NCBI GenBank assembly: GCA_947457935.1
Contig: CANGXP010000002.1
Coordinates: 1 to 47,700, forward strand
DNA length: 47,700 nt
Origin: Alphaproteobacteria bacterium
Lineage (GTDB): Bacteria; Pseudomonadota; Alphaproteobacteria; JAJTHO01; CANGXP01
Reading direction: 5' to 3'
Made by a program: the position numbers and the translations under genes. Below, piece after piece: positions 6,253-14,514 of this stretch. Every line of letters begins with the position of its first letter. The first letter of the stretch is position 1. Under the pieces are notes generated by a model. It did no database searches, had not been told where the DNA came from, and worked only from the letters and a program-made list of their open reading frames with translations.

Positions 6253-8727
6253 TTGAATCATGCTAGGAAAATTGGTTTTTTCGCCCTGATGCTGCTTATA
6301 TTTTGCAGTATCACAAGCATGGCAACGGCAGAAGTGGGGGGAAACAAAGAATACACCTCCAGCTATAATGATTTTGGCGCAACAGGATTATTACAAACCC
6401 CTAATGCCCGTTTTGCAAAGGATGGGCAGTTAAACCTTGGGGTGTCCGTTGTGCAGCCCTATCAACGATTATTCTTGAACGTACAAGCCCTGCCGTGGCT
6501 GGAAACGGGCTTTCGCCTTACGCAAATTACCAACCGTATTGAAACAGGCTCGTTACAGTTTGATAATGTGCAAAGCTTTTATGATCGAGGCATTGACCTC
6601 AAAATACGCCTGTTTCATGAAACGGCGGACACACCCCAAGTGGCGTTAGGGTTTCGGGATATTGGGGGCACAGGGTTATTTTCCTCGGAATACCTTGTTT
6701 TCAGCAAACGCTATTATAATTGGGATTTTACAACAGGTGTGGCATGGGGCAACCTTGGCACACGCGGGCAACTTAAAAATCCGTTTGGTCTGTTGTCAGA
6801 TAGTATAAAAACACGGCAAGGCGCATCAACGGCAGGGCAATTTAACAACACCTTTTTTCGAGGTGAAAACATTGGTATTTTTGCAGGGGTTGAATACCTC
6901 ACACCCATCAAGGGCGTGCGCCTTAAAGTGGAATTAGACGGCAACGATTATCAATCAGAACCACTGAATAACCCCCAATCAGTCTCAAGTCCGATTAATG
7001 CCGCGATTGAATATCGCCCTGTAAATTGGGTGAATGTTTCGGCAGGAGTTGAGCGCGGCAACACGCTGATGTTTCGTCTCTCGCTCTCTGAATCCTTAAA
7101 AAGCAAAACCACCCTGCCAAAACTTGATAAAGAGCCTGTGCCGTTTTCTCCACGCCCGCCTGCACGGATGCTGCCTGATACATCCATTGAAGAAAGTGCG
7201 TTAAAAAGGCGTTGCACCCCGAAAGAAGAGCGGGATTTTAAAGCGCGGCTTGTCAAAATTGTTGAGCATACCTATACCGTGCAAGTTGCGCTTAATTGTC
7301 GCCCGTCTGACGCTGTTTTACAGCAGAAAATAACGGCGTTATTGCCTAAAAGAACAAATACCGAAACCCCTACTATAAAAGTGGAAGGCACACACCCCAC
7401 AGAGGACACCGCTGTTTTTATACCCCCTGTTGCTCTCCCTTCTTCAGGCATGATGGGCAATGTGTATGATGAGCTTGTTAATGAATATCAAGAACAACGT
7501 CCGCGCCAACAAATCGAACAACAGCAAACCGCCGTTGCCACCACAACAGCCCTTGAAGAAAATGGTTTTAGCGTTACCGCTGTTGAAGAAGATGCCCACA
7601 CCATGCGCGTGTGGGTGAGTGAAAATAGCTTTCCGCAACGCCCCAAAGCGATTGGTCGCGCCGCCCGTATTGTTGCCAACAAAGCCCCTGCCAATGTGGA
7701 GAAAATACAAATTATTTCGGAAGAAGGCGGCATTCGCACTAGCAGCGTGACACTACCCCGAACCCGATTAGAAAATGCGATGCAAGGCAAAGCGAGTGCA
7801 GCAGAATTATGGTATGGGGCAGAGTTTACCAATGATGCACCATCGCCGCTTGATACCGCTGTGTACAACAGTGCGCGTTATCCCGCTTTTAATTGGGGGA
7901 TTGGTCCTGGGTATCGGCAGAGTTTCGGGGGGCCTGATCAATACTATTCTTATCAAGTATATACAGATATTGGCGGTTCTGTGGAATGGGCACGCGGGCT
8001 TAAAACCTCTCTGAGTTATGCACAAGATATATCCAATAACTTTGATGGCATAAAATTAGAATCAGGAAGCCCTATTCCCAACGTGCGAAGTGGCATCAAA
8101 AATTATCTGCAACAGGGTGCTAGCGGGATAACCTCGTTTGATACAAGTTTCACGCGGAATATCGCGCCCAATTGGTATGGACAAGCAACGGGCGGCTTAT
8201 TAGAGCAAATGTTTGGCGGTGTGGGCGCAGAGGTTCTCTATGCACCGTTTGACAAACCGTGGGCAATAGGCGGGAATTTCTTCTGGGTTAAACAACGCGC
8301 GTTTGATGGCGGCTTTGGATTCCTGCCCTATCAAACCACCACAGGGCATTTAACCGCCTATTACAAACTGCCCTATTACGACTTAACCGCAAAAGTGAGC
8401 ACAGGGCGATATTTAGCGGGCGATGATGGGCAGACTTACGATTTATCGAGGACTTTTGAAAGTGGCGTAACGGTAGGCGTTTTTGCCAGCCTTACGGATG
8501 TGCCTGCGGAGAAATTCGGGGAGGGTAGCTTCGATAAAGGCTTTTATGTCACCATTCCGCTTGATTTATTCTATCTTAAATCCACACGGCGCACGGGTAC
8601 GTTTGCTTTCCGCCCTGTAACGCGTGATGGGGGTGCAAGACTTGGTGCAGGAGAATCGCTCTATGGCACAGTGGATGAGTATCGCAAAAGGTCGTTAAAG
8701 CGGGGGTGGGATAAAATATTAGAATGA
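6253..8727 (+). CDS. yjbH: YjbH/GfcD-family outer-membrane exopolysaccharide protein
   Basis: An 824-residue protein with a signal peptide (cleavage after TSMATA). The N-terminal module is typical of YjbH (DFGATGLLQTPNARFAKDG, QRLFLNVQALPWLETGFR), followed by beta-strand-rich repeats and a C-terminal barrel-like part (YQVYTDIGGSVEWARGLK). The start is a TTG at 6253 with GGAAGAG directly upstream; an ATG further in would remove the basic end of the signal peptide. YjbH proteins are thought to form outer-membrane pores or sleeves for polysaccharide secretion. It follows the SLBB gene with only 11 nt between, so the two are surely co-transcribed. The stop lies 4 nt from the convergent ppk stop. 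The middle region (about 330-500) is not recognised. Confidence 0.85.
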   Translation: MNHARKIGFFALMLLIFCSITSMATAEVGGNKEYTSSYNDFGATGLLQTPNARFAKDGQLNLGVSVVQPYQRLFLNVQALPWLETGFRLTQITNRIETGSLQFDNVQSFYDRGIDLKIRLFHETADTPQVALGFRDIGGTGLFSSEYLVFSKRYYNWDFTTGVAWGNLGTRGQLKNPFGLLSDSIKTRQGASTAGQFNNTFFRGENIGIFAGVEYLTPIKGVRLKVELDGNDYQSEPLNNPQSVSSPINAAIEYRPVNWVNVSAGVERGNTLMFRLSLSESLKSKTTLPKLDKEPVPFSPRPPARMLPDTSIEESALKRRCTPKEERDFKARLVKIVEHTYTVQVALNCRPSDAVLQQKITALLPKRTNTETPTIKVEGTHPTEDTAVFIPPVALPSSGMMGNVYDELVNEYQEQRPRQQIEQQQTAVATTTALEENGFSVTAVEEDAHTMRVWVSENSFPQRPKAIGRAARIVANKAPANVEKIQIISEEGGIRTSSVTLPRTRLENAMQGKASAAELWYGAEFTNDAPSPLDTAVYNSARYPAFNWGIGPGYRQSFGGPDQYYSYQVYTDIGGSVEWARGLKTSLSYAQDISNNFDGIKLESGSPIPNVRSGIKNYLQQGASGITSFDTSFTRNIAPNWYGQATGGLLEQMFGGVGAEVLYAPFDKPWAIGGNFFWVKQRAFDGGFGFLPYQTTTGHLTAYYKLPYYDLTAKVSTGRYLAGDDGQTYDLSRTFESGVTVGVFASLTDVPAEKFGEGSFDKGFYVTIPLDLFYLKSTRRTGTFAFRPVTRDGGARLGAGESLYGTVDEYRKRSLKRGWDKILE

Positions 8728-8731
8728 CGTA

Positions 8732-10846
8732 TTATAATCTTAGCGATGGCGCTTCTCCGTGCGCCCCACTGCCCCGCCCTGAAAAACTGGGGTTATGCAT
8801 AAAATAGTCATGGGCAGAAAAGGGCGGCTCTCCCTGAGGGCAGACGACACGGGTATAGCTCCCATCAGGCAACAATTCCCATGCTTGTTGATTATCCTTT
8901 AAATTCGCCACCATGATTTGTTCTAAAACCTGCTGATGCACCGTGGGGTTCGTAAGCGGGACAAGGCTTTCAACGCGTCTATCAAAATTGCGGGACATCC
9001 AATCGGCGGACGAAATGAAGACTTTGGCTTGTGGGGAGGGTAATGCTGTGCCGTTTGCGAAACACACAATACGAGCATGTTCTAAGAATCGCCCGACGAT
9101 GCTGCGTACGCGAATATTCTCTGACAAGTTCGGCACTTGCGGACGCAAGCAACAAATACCCCGCACCACTAATTCTATTTTTACCCCTGCTTGCGAGGCT
9201 TCATAGAGTTTCTCAATAATGCGTTTATCCACCAACGCATTGAGTTTTCCCCAAATTCCAGCAGGTTTACCTGCCTTGGCGTTGTATATTTCTTGGTCAA
9301 TGTGGGCAAGCAACGTATTGCGGAGTTGCAACGGCGCGAGTGTAAGGTTTTCTAAGGCTTTTGGCTCGGCATAGCCTGTAAGGTAATTGAAAAGTTTCAC
9401 GGCATCACGCCCCATGGCGGCATCACAGGTGAAGAAAGATAAATCAGTGTACACCTTGGCAGTAATCGGGTGATAATTCCCCGTGCCAAAATGCACATAT
9501 GTTTGCAGCACCTCGTCTTCTTTTCGCACCACAAGAGATACTTTGGCATGGGTTTTTAAATCAAGAAACCCGAAGACGACTTGCACGCCCGCACGCTCTA
9601 AATCCCGTGCCCACTGAATATTTGCTTCTTCATCAAAACGGGCTTTCAGTTCCACCACAGCGGTGACTTGCTTGCCATTTTCCGCTGCTTGAATCAGCGC
9701 TTTAACAATAGGCGAATCTTTACTGGTGCGATACAGCGTTTGCTTAATCACCAATACATCGGGGTCAACTGCTGCTTGCTGCAGGAATAACACCACCACA
9801 TCGAAACTCTCAAACGGGTGATGCACCAGCATATCTTTATGTTTTATACTAGCAAAACAATTCCCGTGAAAATCCATAATGCGTTCAGGAAAACGGGGAT
9901 TATACGGCGTGAATTTAAGGGCGGGCAGATTTTTTGCCACCAGTTGCTCGGTATCCACCAACGCAACCAAGCCTGAAACCCAAAAAATCTCCTGCTCTTG
10001 TAGGGTGCTTTGCGTGATAATAAACTGACGCAAACTCGGTGGCATGTCCGCATCTGCCGTCACCTGAATGACGTTGCCCCGACGACGACGTTTCAACGCA
10101 ATCTCAAACAGTTGCATTAAGTCATCAGCTTCATCATCAATTTCTAATTCACTATCGCGCAGCACTTGGAATAGCCCCTTAGAAAGCATTTTATAGCGGG
10201 GAAACAAGTTTTCTAAAAAAAGAACGATGCAGTCTTCCAAAAGAACAAACGTATTGTCTGTTTTTTGCAATTTCACGAACCGTTTCAAGCTACGCGGCAA
10301 CGGCACCAGTGCCCGCATGGTTTTATCGGATTCTTTTTCTTTTAGCTCCAGCACCAAGTTTAAACCTCTGTTCGGAATAAACGGAAAAGGATGGGCAGGG
10401 TCAATCGCCAACGGGGTGAGAACGGGGAAAATATCCGTCAAAAATTGCTGCTTAAGCGTTGCCTTGTCTTGCACGCTTAAGGTCGATGGTTCGACAATAT
10501 GCACCCCGTTATCACGGAGTTCTTTGTTCAGTGTCAGCCATGTTTTTTGCTGTTTACTAATAATGCTGCGTGTACGGGCGTAAATATCATTGAGTTGTTC
10601 TGTGGGGGTGAGTCCATCTTGACTTAACGGGTTCATCACCGCACGAACTTGCGCTTTTAACCCTGCTACCCGCACTTGGTAAAATTCTTCCAAGTTACTG
10701 TGTGAAATCGCCAGAAATCGCAACCGTTCCAACAACGGGTGCTGCGGGTTCTCTGCTTCCTCTAAAACGCGCTCATTAAAAGCAATCCACGAGGCTTCGC
10801 GGTTGATATAGGGCGAGGGAAAAGGGGGGGAGTCTTGGGTGTCCAT
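8732..10846 (-). CDS. ppk: polyphosphate kinase 1
   Basis: A 704-residue enzyme that reversibly transfers the ATP gamma-phosphate to polyphosphate. All PPK1 parts are seen: the N domain (INREASWIAFNERVLEEA, ISHSNLEEFYQVRVAG), the head domain, and the catalytic C1/C2 domains. The phosphate-accepting histidine is in LKTHAK (about residue 433) and the second conserved histidine in FLEHARI (about 590). HHPFESFDVV and the IKQTLYRTS segment are also canonical. Length is normal for the family. The gene is convergent with yjbH (4 nt between stops) and stands alone. There is no ppx exopolyphosphatase in the window, although ppk-ppx pairs are common. Confidence 0.97.
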   Translation of the reverse strand: MDTQDSPPFPSPYINREASWIAFNERVLEEAENPQHPLLERLRFLAISHSNLEEFYQVRVAGLKAQVRAVMNPLSQDGLTPTEQLNDIYARTRSIISKQQKTWLTLNKELRDNGVHIVEPSTLSVQDKATLKQQFLTDIFPVLTPLAIDPAHPFPFIPNRGLNLVLELKEKESDKTMRALVPLPRSLKRFVKLQKTDNTFVLLEDCIVLFLENLFPRYKMLSKGLFQVLRDSELEIDDEADDLMQLFEIALKRRRRGNVIQVTADADMPPSLRQFIITQSTLQEQEIFWVSGLVALVDTEQLVAKNLPALKFTPYNPRFPERIMDFHGNCFASIKHKDMLVHHPFESFDVVVLFLQQAAVDPDVLVIKQTLYRTSKDSPIVKALIQAAENGKQVTAVVELKARFDEEANIQWARDLERAGVQVVFGFLDLKTHAKVSLVVRKEDEVLQTYVHFGTGNYHPITAKVYTDLSFFTCDAAMGRDAVKLFNYLTGYAEPKALENLTLAPLQLRNTLLAHIDQEIYNAKAGKPAGIWGKLNALVDKRIIEKLYEASQAGVKIELVVRGICCLRPQVPNLSENIRVRSIVGRFLEHARIVCFANGTALPSPQAKVFISSADWMSRNFDRRVESLVPLTNPTVHQQVLEQIMVANLKDNQQAWELLPDGSYTRVVCPQGEPPFSAHDYFMHNPSFSGRGSGAHGEAPSLRL

Positions 10847-10946
10847 CTACGAATACTAGCACACATATCTAAACAAAGGTTTTACTTTTTGAGACTGCTA
10901 TAGAAGTTAATGACAGTGAGGCAGGTTTGACAGAAATAAAAAAGTT

Positions 10947-12335
10947 CTACACCCCCAACGCCCGCCAGCCAATATCCCGTCTGCAAAAACCATTATCCCA
11001 CTGAATAGCATCCACGGCTTTATAGGCATTCTGCTGCGCTTGCCGCAAGGTTGCCGCCTTGCTGCTCACAACCAACACCCGCCCGCCAATGGCGGTTAAT
11101 GCACCGTTTTCATCCCGTGCTGTACCTGCATGAAACACGACTGTATCCGATACCAACCAACTAAAATTTCTGAAGGCTGCCTGCGCCACGCCATCGGCTG
11201 CAGTCATTGGCGTTAAGCCAACTCCGTTTAGCCTCGGCTCGCTCGACGACCCTTCAGAAATTTTAGTTGGTTGGTATGATGGTGTCGATAACGCATCCAC
11301 ACCCCGAATCACCGTGCCTTTTTGGAACTGGGCGGGATAGCCCTTGCTTGCCATCACTACGCATAAAGCAGGCGCATCATCCCACTGAGGGGTTGGCAAC
11401 GCGGCAAGGCGTTGTTCTGCAACACTGAGCATAATTTCCACAATATCGGTGTTGAGGCGTAACATCAGCACCTCACATTCAGGGTCACCAAAACGGGCAT
11501 TATATTCCAGCAATTTCGCGCCGTCTTTGGTGACCATCAACCCTGCGTACAGCACCCCTTGATAGGTAATCCCTTCGGCGTTCAATGCATTCACCGTAGG
11601 GATAATAATGCTGTCCATAATCTGTTGCGTGAAGGCAGGATTTTCTAACGGCGCGGGAGAATATGCCCCCATGCCGCCTGTGTTAGGCCCCTTGTCGCCA
11701 TCAAACACGCGCTTGTGGTCTTGCGCCGTGCCAAACGGTATCGCGGTGATGCCATCCGTCAGCGCAAAAAAACTCACCTCTTCGCCCTCCATAAACTCTT
11801 CAATAACGATAGCCCCCTGCTCTTCTAGCAACGTGTGTACGGCTGCCTCTCCTTCTGCATAACTCTCCGCAATAATCACGCCCTTGCCCGCCGCCAAACC
11901 ATCCGCTTTTATCACCAAGGGAGGAGACAATGTTTGCAAATACTGGAGGGCAGGTTCTGCTGTTGTGAATCGCTGATAGGCTGCTGTGGGAATCCCATAT
12001 TTCGCGCACAGGTCTTTCATAAAGACCTTAGAGCCTTCGAGTTGCGCAGCCATCTGATTACAGCCAAACGCCTTTATTCCTGCTTGTGCGAGGGCATCCA
12101 CCACCCCTGCCACCAACGGTGTTTCGCCGCCCACCACCACAAAATCAATGGTATTTTTTTGGCAGAACGCCACAACGTCGGCAGGATTATTGGCGTTGCC
12201 CGTAACGGTTGTTGCAACATCCGCAATCCCTGCGTTGCCATTCATGCAATATAACGCCGTGCAGTGCGGGGATTGTTTGATTTTCCACGCCAGCGCGTGT
12301 TCGCGCCCGCCGTTGCCAAGGAGGAGGATGTTCAT
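10947..12335 (-). CDS. purD: phosphoribosylamine-glycine ligase with an in-frame palindromic insertion
   Basis: GARS, the ATP-dependent second step of purine synthesis. It has the N-terminal MNILLLGNGGREHALAWKI, the ATP-grasp domain (VIKADGLAAGKGVI, GEEVSFFALTDG, FNARFGDPE-like YNARFGDPECEVL) and the C domain (VVMASKGYP, VVFHAGT, GGRVLVV). It is 462 residues; most PurD proteins have about 420-430. The excess lies between GVDALSTPS and SDTVVFHAGT, where about 43 residues (YQPTKISEGSSS...FRNFSWLV) have no counterpart in the family. This insert is encoded by a perfect 27-bp inverted repeat and its spacer (11150-11277). The reading frame is preserved, so the enzyme is probably made with a surface loop added to the C domain. 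The gene is divergent from xseA, a common alphaproteobacterial arrangement. Confidence 0.95.
   Translation of the reverse strand: MNILLLGNGGREHALAWKIKQSPHCTALYCMNGNAGIADVATTVTGNANNPADVVAFCQKNTIDFVVVGGETPLVAGVVDALAQAGIKAFGCNQMAAQLEGSKVFMKDLCAKYGIPTAAYQRFTTAEPALQYLQTLSPPLVIKADGLAAGKGVIIAESYAEGEAAVHTLLEEQGAIVIEEFMEGEEVSFFALTDGITAIPFGTAQDHKRVFDGDKGPNTGGMGAYSPAPLENPAFTQQIMDSIIIPTVNALNAEGITYQGVLYAGLMVTKDGAKLLEYNARFGDPECEVLMLRLNTDIVEIMLSVAEQRLAALPTPQWDDAPALCVVMASKGYPAQFQKGTVIRGVDALSTPSYQPTKISEGSSSEPRLNGVGLTPMTAADGVAQAAFRNFSWLVSDTVVFHAGTARDENGALTAIGGRVLVVSSKAATLRQAQQNAYKAVDAIQWDNGFCRRDIGWRALGV
11150..11277. mobile_element. in-frame palindromic element in purD
   Basis: The arms 11150-11176 and 11251-11277 are perfect 27-bp inverted repeats around a 74-bp GC-richer spacer. 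The spacer contains a smaller stem TTGGC-GTTAA-GCCAA at about 11207-11221. The whole element is 128 bp and with one flanking base adds a multiple of three. It falls exactly where PurD is longer than its relatives. Rickettsial palindromic elements (RPEs) are known to insert in frame into protein genes in this way; I cannot say whether this is the same family. No transposase is present, so it would be non-autonomous. Confidence 0.85.
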
Positions 12336-12389
12336 GGGTTACTAACTTTCGCTTGTTCTGTTGCTGCCGCAGGATATACATAAAAATCT

Positions 12390-13592
12390 ATGCTTATTCA
12401 ATCCCCCGTTTTCAGTGTTTCCGACCTTGCCTTCACGCTTAAAGCGACAGTGGAGGAAACATTTGGCTTTGTGCGGGTGCGCGGCGAAATCGGCGATTGC
12501 AAACAAGCCTCCTCAGGACATTGGTATTTCACTCTTAAAGATGCCAACGCGGTGATGGATAGCGTGTGTTGGCGCGGCACGGCAGAACGGCTGCCTGTGC
12601 GCCCTGAAGAGGGCTTAGAGGTGATTTGCAGCGGTAGAATTACCACATACCCCGCCCGTTCTAAGTATCAGTTGGTTGTAGATGCGCTAGAACCCGCAGG
12701 ACAAGGCGCGTTGCTTGCCCTTTTGGAACAGCGCAAAGCCGCCCTTGCCAAAGAAGGCTTGTTCGATAGCGATCGCAAACAAGAATTGCCGTGGTTGCCG
12801 CGTACTATCGGTGTGATAACCTCCCCCACAGGAGCGGTGATTCGGGATATTCTGCATCGCCTCAGTGACCGTTTTCCGTGTCATGTATTGGTCTATCCTG
12901 TGTTGGTGCAGGGTGAAGGCGCAGCGGCGCAAATCACCCACGCGATTAACACCTTCTCGGCAATGGCAAATGATAACCCATTGCGTCCCGATGTGGTGAT
13001 TGTGGCACGCGGCGGTGGTTCCCTTGAAGACCTCTGGTGTTTTAACGAGGAGAATGTGGTGCGAGCGGCGGCAAACTGCACCATACCGCTGATTTCCGCT
13101 GTGGGACACGAAACTGATACCACGCTCATTGACTTTGCCGCCGACAGACGCGCCCCCACCCCCACCGCCGCCGCTGAAATGGCAGTGCCTGTGCGGGAGG
13201 AGCTTTTAAACAGCCTTATCCACGCGCTTTATCGCCTGCAAACAGCGTGGCAGCGGGAGTATCAACGGCGGACAGAGTATGTGCGGTTGCTCTCTGCACG
13301 GATTGCCTCCCCGCAACGCCTGTTTGAGTTTAATCAACAACGTGTTGATGACCTAAGCGACAGGCTTTCAAAGGCTTTCAACCGCTTTTTACAACAAAAA
13401 AATACGCAAGTAGAAATGCTGCAAAAACTCCTTCAAACCCTCTCGTATCAAGGGGTTTTGGAGCGCGGCTTTGCCTTTGTGACAGATGAGACAGGAAAGA
13501 CTGTTTCTTCTCAACAGAGAGCGGCGCAAGAACCGCGCTTAACCGTGCACTTTAAGGATGGGGCGTTGGGGGTTAGCCCACTACGCACTTAA
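12390..13592 (+). CDS. xseA: exodeoxyribonuclease VII large subunit
   Basis: A 400-residue subunit of ExoVII, which with XseB degrades single-stranded DNA in both directions. The N-terminal OB fold (FSVSDLAFTLKATVEETFGFVRVRGEI) is followed by the catalytic domain: IGVITSPTGAVIRDI, VVIVARGGGSLEDLW and SAVGHETDTTLIDFAADRRA at about residues 135-255. A coiled-coil stretch spans about 270-350, then the C-terminal ERGFAFVTDETG barrel part. Length is slightly short of E. coli XseA (456). A weak AGGA lies 15 nt before the ATG. Its stop shares bases with the convergent rsmD stop (13589-13592). xseB is not in the window. Confidence 0.96.
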   Translation: MLIQSPVFSVSDLAFTLKATVEETFGFVRVRGEIGDCKQASSGHWYFTLKDANAVMDSVCWRGTAERLPVRPEEGLEVICSGRITTYPARSKYQLVVDALEPAGQGALLALLEQRKAALAKEGLFDSDRKQELPWLPRTIGVITSPTGAVIRDILHRLSDRFPCHVLVYPVLVQGEGAAAQITHAINTFSAMANDNPLRPDVVIVARGGGSLEDLWCFNEENVVRAAANCTIPLISAVGHETDTTLIDFAADRRAPTPTAAAEMAVPVREELLNSLIHALYRLQTAWQREYQRRTEYVRLLSARIASPQRLFEFNQQRVDDLSDRLSKAFNRFLQQKNTQVEMLQKLLQTLSYQGVLERGFAFVTDETGKTVSSQQRAAQEPRLTVHFKDGALGVSPLRT

Positions 13593-14152
13593 GCCTCTGC
13601 TAAGTGCCGCCAGAACTGTACGCGGCTTTTGCCATACTCTCGCGTTAAATCTAACTCTAGCGGCAACTCCAGCTCTTCTGTCACGCTTGTTTCTGTAACA
13701 ATAACAGCATCGGCCGCAAAAAAACCGCGCTTTAATAATGCTGTGATAGTGGGTGGAATGAGTCCCTTATTATAGGGAGGATCAAGAAAAACAAGCGTTC
13801 TGGGGGGTAAATGCGGTGCGTTCGCTGCCTCCCCTTTCGTGAAATCAGCTTGCGCAAGGCATTGCATCTTTGTTGCGTTATGACGCGCGATGTTCAGGGC
13901 TTGCTGGCTCGTGTCATTAAACAAGCACCGTGCCGCACCGCGTGAAATTGCCTCTAATCCCAATGCGCCACTACCACAAAAAATATCCGCCACCATGCTG
14001 TCTTTCAATAAGGGCGTGCCATCTTCATGGGTGTAGCGATGCATCAGCACGTTGAACAGTGCCTCACGCACGCAGTCTGCCGTGGGGCGCACGCTGTCAT
14101 CCGCCAGTGTTTCTAATTTTCTGCCTTTAAATATTCCTGCAATAATTCGCAT
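13589..14152 (-). CDS. rsmD: 16S rRNA (guanine966-N2)-methyltransferase
   Basis: A 187-residue methyltransferase acting on G966 of the small subunit. It starts MRIIAGIFKGRKLETL and has PTADCVREALFNVL, the SAM-binding loop (VADIFCGSGALGLEAISRGA) and the catalytic DPPY (VFLDPPYNKG, about residue 121), all characteristic of RsmD. Length matches the family. It is on the same strand as yacG and PBP1A, but separated from yacG by 176 nt that hold a palindromic element (14191-14262). The TAA overlaps the xseA stop on the other strand by three bases. Confidence 0.95.
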   Translation of the reverse strand: MRIIAGIFKGRKLETLADDSVRPTADCVREALFNVLMHRYTHEDGTPLLKDSMVADIFCGSGALGLEAISRGAARCLFNDTSQQALNIARHNATKMQCLAQADFTKGEAANAPHLPPRTLVFLDPPYNKGLIPPTITALLKRGFFAADAVIVTETSVTEELELPLELDLTREYGKSRVQFWRHLAEA

Positions 14153-14190
14153 GAGAACCTACTCACAATTTCTACTATACCTTGCTGCAA

Positions 14191-14262
14191 ATCGATGTTT
14201 TTTGCGCTTCCAGTGCTCATGTATAAAGAATACACTGCGCGCTGGTACTCAAAAACATCAAT
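14191..14262 (-). repeat. palindromic element (core-hairpin family), 14.2 kb copy
   Basis: The outer arms 14191-14204 and 14250-14262 are complementary with one mismatch and one bulge (ATYGATGTTTTTTG), and pairing continues imperfectly inward through a CCAG block. The centre, read on the minus strand, is GTGTA-N7-TACATGAGC, the core seen in three other elements of this window. It sits between yacG and rsmD and has no coding potential. Confidence 0.65.
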
Positions 14263-14328
14263 ATTGGCTTCGCCGCCACTTCGTGGTCGCTAGCGGTCTA
14301 GCGAAATTGTGCACAGGTTCTGAGCGTT

Positions 14329-14514
14329 TTACATCTCCATATTATCATTCGCATTAACATCCTCATCCGTTTCAATAGCATAATGTCCATTAAACCACCT
14401 GCCTAAATCAATATCCTTGCAGCGTTTTGAGCAAAACGGGCGACTTTCTATGGTTGACGGCTTTTTACAGATAGGACACGGCTTGCCCACGCCAATAATG
14501 GATTGCTCGGTCAT
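14329..14514 (-). CDS. yacG: DNA gyrase inhibitor YacG, zinc-binding
   Basis: A 61-residue protein with the YacG zinc ribbon: CPIC (KPCPICKKP) and CSKRC ([17 protein letters not shown]) supply the four cysteines, followed by an acidic tail ([14 protein letters not shown]). ATG 14514 is preferred over an upstream start at 14544 because it makes an ATGA overlap with the PBP1A stop and begins the conserved part. In E. coli YacG binds GyrB and inhibits gyrase. In alphaproteobacteria it usually sits in the infA-maf-yacG neighbourhood; here the PBP gene lies between infA and yacG. Confidence 0.93.
   Translation of the reverse strand: MTEQSIIGVGKPCPICKKPSTIESRPFCSKRCKDIDLGRWFNGHYAIETDEDVNANDNMEM

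Noticed and set aside
11835-12254. 139-codon open frame antisense to purD
   Set aside because: Shadow of the ATP-grasp coding frame; no start signal and no recognisable motif.
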